Origin: Bradyrhizobium barranii subsp. apii
GTDB taxonomy: Bacteria; Pseudomonadota; Alphaproteobacteria; Rhizobiales; Xanthobacteraceae
Assembly: GCF_011516635.5 (NCBI RefSeq)
Contig: NZ_CP096255.1
Span: forward strand, 9,063,501-9,127,500
Direction of reading: 5' to 3'
Length of the DNA: 64,000 nucleotides
The notes below the pieces were generated by a model. It saw only the letters and a program-made list of their open reading frames with translations, had not been told where the DNA came from and did not search any database. Both the position numbers and the translations under genes were made by a program. Position 1 is the stretch's first letter; each line of letters starts with the position of its first letter. Shown in pieces: positions 61,009-64,000 of this stretch.

Positions 61009-61327
61009 TGTCTGATCCCGGAAAGCGTGAAAGCCGCGGAACCCTACACCAGAACGCGAGAGACTAAAATGTCCCATCCTCGACGCGTTTCATGGCCGGA
61101 CTATTGGGGTTTTTGACCTTTATCCAATGCCTCGATCGGTCGCTCTCGTACGGCAGGTCGCGCCGCTTGCGCCCCGGGGTGCCTACTTACATGCGCCACT
61201 TAGCCGAAAGCATCAAGGTGCGATACAGGAGCTGGGGCGCGCATCTCGAATATGCACTCTCCTACGCTCGTGAGGCTGCGGCGAAGCAAATAACGCTTCC
61301 AACTGCTAAGGCCGGCTCTTCAACTGA
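61009..61327. other. Gap between two unknown genes, no gene seen
   Basis: This is 319 bp with only short frames lacking recognisable similarity or a ribosome-binding site. A promoter for the gene at 60427-61008 may lie here. Confidence 0.4.
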
Positions 61328-62203
61328 TCACAGTCCGTAGAGCACGACTGGCTCATTGTTCGGGCGCACATAATTCGGATGTTCGGACAAGAACTTGAAC
61401 TCCTGCTCCGCAGCATCACGCACTGTAATGTGTCCGATCCGCAGCTTATTGTAATACTCGTTCCTCTCAAGGTACGCCGTCGCGTCGTTGGGAACGGTCG
61501 CGTAGAGGAGTCCGTTCGACAATGAGAGAAGGTCGATGAGCAGATCAAAGGCGAGCAGCAGCCGGTGCACATCTTCGAGCCGGTAAAAGTTTCCGGAATC
61601 CATCCCGTGCAAAACGACGTGGCGATTCAAAACCGACAATGAGAAGTCGGCCACGCCCGTGTCGACATAGATGGACTGGTTTATGAAATTGCTGAAGGCG
61701 GCGCGGTACATGTCTTGGACCGCATCGAACTCCGACGCGTTCGCAAAATGATGAACAGGGATATTTGCGATTGCCGTCTTGAGCCCCGCAAAACTCGGCT
61801 TCCTGTTCGGGCTCCCAAGCTGCCAGCCTGCGAGTGACAGCACCACGCCTTCGAGTGCCATCAACAGGAGCGCTATCGCAGCCGGATACTCGCGCTTGTA
61901 ATAGCTAAAGATCGCCGACTCATACAGGTGCGAGTATTCCTTGAAGTGCGGCGTCTGAAGACCGAGCCAGACGTATCGAGCCCGCACCTGATTGCTGAAG
62001 GCGACGTCGCAAAGGCGCTCGAAGATCTTCTGCTCGATCAGCCTTTTAGCGTTTAAATCGGCCGGCGGGTTCGCGTCGATGAATTGCGAGAGCGCGTTCA
62101 GCTCGGTGAACTCCTCGCCCACGACATATGGCGCGACGAACCAGCCGTAGTCCTCCAATTTTGCGGTAATTATCGGGTATTTTTGGATCCATTGGGACAT
62201 CAT
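61328..62203 (-). CDS. Unknown protein with RHVVLHG HEPN-like motif
   Basis: The 291-residue protein has a variable N-terminal part and a helical C-terminal domain with LNRHVVLHGMDSGNFYRLED, then VHRLLLAFDLLIDLLSLSNG. R-H-V-V-L-H fits the R-x4-H signature of HEPN-type domains, and NRH(x)xLHG followed by a helix with LLxLLD recurs in a broad family of unknown bacterial proteins. It lies 480 bp from the cytosine methyltransferase, on the same strand. A defence role is a guess from context. Confidence 0.62.
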   Translation of the reverse strand: MMSQWIQKYPIITAKLEDYGWFVAPYVVGEEFTELNALSQFIDANPPADLNAKRLIEQKIFERLCDVAFSNQVRARYVWLGLQTPHFKEYSHLYESAIFSYYKREYPAAIALLLMALEGVVLSLAGWQLGSPNRKPSFAGLKTAIANIPVHHFANASEFDAVQDMYRAAFSNFINQSIYVDTGVADFSLSVLNRHVVLHGMDSGNFYRLEDVHRLLLAFDLLIDLLSLSNGLLYATVPNDATAYLERNEYYNKLRIGHITVRDAAEQEFKFLSEHPNYVRPNNEPVVLYGL

Positions 62204-62681
62204 GAGCCTTCAATCCGTTTGTCTTTGCGGCATCGTTCAGTCAAGACGATTCGATAGCTTTTCCGGTCTCCGGCAGCCTGTGCGTAAACCGTGCTACTCA
62301 ACCGCCTTTATCATATGACCCCCGCGGCTGCGTGATCAACAAGTCGACGCCGAGATCTACGAGCGCCATTTCTCGCACCACCAAAATATCCTCGACCACC
62401 CTCTCCACATGCTCAGAAGCTGCAGATCCAGTCGGCTCGGTGGTCAGCCTCGCCCTGACGCGTTACGCCAGCCCGGTCTCAGCCCCTCGCATCTAGGGAC
62501 TAACCGAAGTTCGAACAATGCCTCTGAGCAATCGAGATGAATTCTCCAACGTCCTGTATTGCGGTCGCTCAAAGAGTCCGCGAGAGTTTGAGTGAACGCA
62601 CCATAGTTCAGTGCGGTTATCCCTTTGACGGGGCTTTAGTCCACGGCCCTCGCGATACTTGCGAAGGCTTACCTTGTATTT
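62204..62681. other. Gap with a short coding-like remnant
   Basis: No intact gene is seen. On the minus strand 62298-62462 is open and reads like protein (VERVVEDILVVREMALVDLG, then VDLLITQPRGSYDKGG) but follows a stop codon and lacks a good start. It may be the 3' remnant of a lost gene. No vsr-type endonuclease was found beside the methyltransferase. Confidence 0.35.
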
Positions 62682-64000
62682 CTATTCCGCAGCTACAGCG
62701 GGAATGAGCGCGCTTCGCAGGCTTGAAATGATCTCAAAGGCCAGTTCGCGCGCCATGACCGGTGGGACAGCATTTCCTATCTGCCGAAATGCGGGATTCA
62801 TCGTTCCGGCAAAGACAAAGCCGTCCGGAAACGATTGAAGTCGCGCTGCCTCGCGAACCGTGATTACCCGCGCCTGGTCGCTGTCGTAGTGAATGTGCGT
62901 ATAGGTATCCTTTCCGATGTGCGCCGTAAGCGTCCGAACGGGACCGTTCGCCCGCAATTTCCACCACCGGTTCGGAAATTTGCCCGGGTCGTACGGCGGC
63001 ACCATCGAATCGCGAAGGGATCGCCACTCCGCGCTCTTGGGTGAAAGTTTGCGACGGCTTGCGGCGGCCTTAAACAGTTTCAGTGCCACAAGGTGGGCCT
63101 GCGGATATTCATCGCCGGGCGCCATCGCCCTGAATATTCTGGAGTCGCGAGGCAGATAGCGAAGCACGTGATCATAGACAGCCTCGCCGGCCTTGAAGCC
63201 GGGCCACGATCGCATGAGCTGGGCGTAGGAAGAGAGGTTCTCCCAGGCCGTTCTGCGGTAGTATGCCGCCTCGGTAAAGCGCCGCGCCCCACGCTTTAAC
63301 GTGCCTTCGAGGTGAGATGTGACCAGCGGCAGGTCGCCGATCGCTTCGCGTGCAGTCACCGCATGCGGAAGCCCTTTGTGGCCCGTGTCCGGTTTGACGA
63401 ACGCGTATCCCTCTGACGAGTTGATCAGCTTCAAGGAAACGGCGCGGGTGCCGGCGTATCCTCGCGGAAGATCGCAATGGTGCGTTGCCCGGGGAAATTG
63501 GACGATCGCTCCCAGCTCCTTGCGATAGGCGATCATGTAGACGCGATCTCGCATCTGAGGCACGCCGTGATGCGCAGAGTTGATCAGCGAATAGGCGGCG
63601 TCATATCCCATATCATTGAGCGCCTCCACGATCTCCTGGACGACGTTGTGACCGCCATAGTTTAGAACGTCAGGCACGTTCTCGAAGAGGATCGCGAGCG
63701 GTTTCAGCCGATCGACATAGTGGAGATACCGCAGATATAGATTTCCCCTGGGATCAACTTTGAACGCGCGTGGGTGATCGGCTATCTCCCGTAGCTTCGC
63801 TCGGCCGACCCGTGCATACGCCTGGCAGGGCGGCCCCCCTATAATAATATCGATCGCATGCGAGGTCGCACCCAGTCCGAATTCCTCGACAAGCTCTTCG
63901 GGTTCAAGCGAGGCTACGTCGCGCGGCATTGCATGGAGATCAAGGACCTCTTTTGGCGCACCGTTGAAGAAATTTATCGCGTGCGAGCGGGCAGCCAGTT
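62682..64000 (-). CDS. DNA (cytosine-5-)-methyltransferase, 5' end outside window
   Basis: The frame is open to the window edge. Motif IV IIIGGPPCQAYARVGRAKLR carries the catalytic cysteine, motif VI is LAILFENVPDVLNYG, motif VIII is HHGVPQMRDRVYMIAYR and motif IX/X is RLQSFPDGFVFAGTMNPAFR, then QIGNAVPPVMARELA. Motif I (SAM-binding FxGxGG) would lie upstream and is not visible. The internal ATG at 63929 is not the likely start, since coding sequence continues upstream. The target-recognition region spans about 210 residues. The enzyme could be part of a restriction-modification system or an orphan methylase. Confidence 0.92.
   Translation of the reverse strand, partial: LAARSHAINFFNGAPKEVLDLHAMPRDVASLEPEELVEEFGLGATSHAIDIIIGGPPCQAYARVGRAKLREIADHPRAFKVDPRGNLYLRYLHYVDRLKPLAILFENVPDVLNYGGHNVVQEIVEALNDMGYDAAYSLINSAHHGVPQMRDRVYMIAYRKELGAIVQFPRATHHCDLPRGYAGTRAVSLKLINSSEGYAFVKPDTGHKGLPHAVTAREAIGDLPLVTSHLEGTLKRGARRFTEAAYYRRTAWENLSSYAQLMRSWPGFKAGEAVYDHVLRYLPRDSRIFRAMAPGDEYPQAHLVALKLFKAAASRRKLSPKSAEWRSLRDSMVPPYDPGKFPNRWWKLRANGPVRTLTAHIGKDTYTHIHYDSDQARVITVREAARLQSFPDGFVFAGTMNPAFRQIGNAVPPVMARELAFEIISSLRSALIPAVAAE

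Noticed and set aside
62298..62462. Coding-like minus-strand stretch as a gene
   Set aside because: It begins right after a stop codon, lacks a good start and ribosome-binding site, and is only about 55 codons; kept only as a possible remnant.
1..64000. CRISPR arrays, rRNA and tRNA genes
   Set aside because: No regularly spaced repeats with unique spacers, no rRNA sequence and no cloverleaf-type sequence were noticed on reading both strands.

Overview
The window looks like a Bradyrhizobium-type alphaproteobacterium (Rhizobiales). The signs are high GC, trb-type conjugation genes of the symbiosis-island class, a ScfR/prp propionate locus, DUF3606, and stand-alone ligase/Ku repair genes. No rRNA, tRNA, CRISPR array, integrase or att site was found, so the ends of the mobile element are not visible.

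Left part (1-20.7 kb), catabolic cargo or chromosome. It opens with prpD (cut by the window edge), the divergent regulator scfR and prpE. A leftward operon follows: LysR regulator, livH, substrate-binding protein, livM, livG, livF, amidase and a ModA-like protein. Rightward genes then encode an MBL-fold hydrolase, a RidA protein, an HSL-type esterase, a MarR regulator, an outer-membrane phenol-degradation-type protein, a 3-hydroxyisobutyrate-dehydrogenase-like enzyme and an IlvD/Edd dehydratase. Together they suggest uptake and breakdown of an amide-like compound plus short-chain acyl metabolism.

Middle part (21-51 kb), the transfer and control core of an integrative and conjugative element (ICE) resembling ICEMlSym. 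A luxR-luxI pair and a LysR gene run rightward and converge on a long leftward transfer block. Read in its own direction, that block is qseM, fseA, rdfS, repA, DUF2840, traF, lytic transglycosylase, IS110 element, relaxase, traG, copG, an inserted MFS gene, trbBCDEJKLFGI and DUF2274. qseC is divergent from qseM. The fseA reading frame is split exactly at a UUU-C site, as expected for the +1 programmed ribosomal frameshift known from Mesorhizobium ICEMlSymR7A. The quorum-sensing, antiactivator, frameshifted-activator and excisionase cascade therefore appears to be present. repA is followed by three 18-bp iterons (candidate oriV), and a long imperfect hairpin upstream of the relaxase gene is a candidate oriT. 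DUF932, DUF736 and a ParB-like gene follow; the DUF932 and ParB genes share a related leader of about 220 bp.

Right part (51-64 kb), DNA repair and possible defence cargo. It holds two stand-alone LigD-type ATP-dependent ligases, Ku, a coiled-coil protein, a phosphoesterase, a Nudix hydrolase, two unknown proteins with paired CxxC motifs, an SRAP peptidase and a dinB gene broken by a frameshift. Two HEPN-like unknown genes, a third unknown gene and a C5 cytosine methyltransferase (cut by the window edge) end the window.
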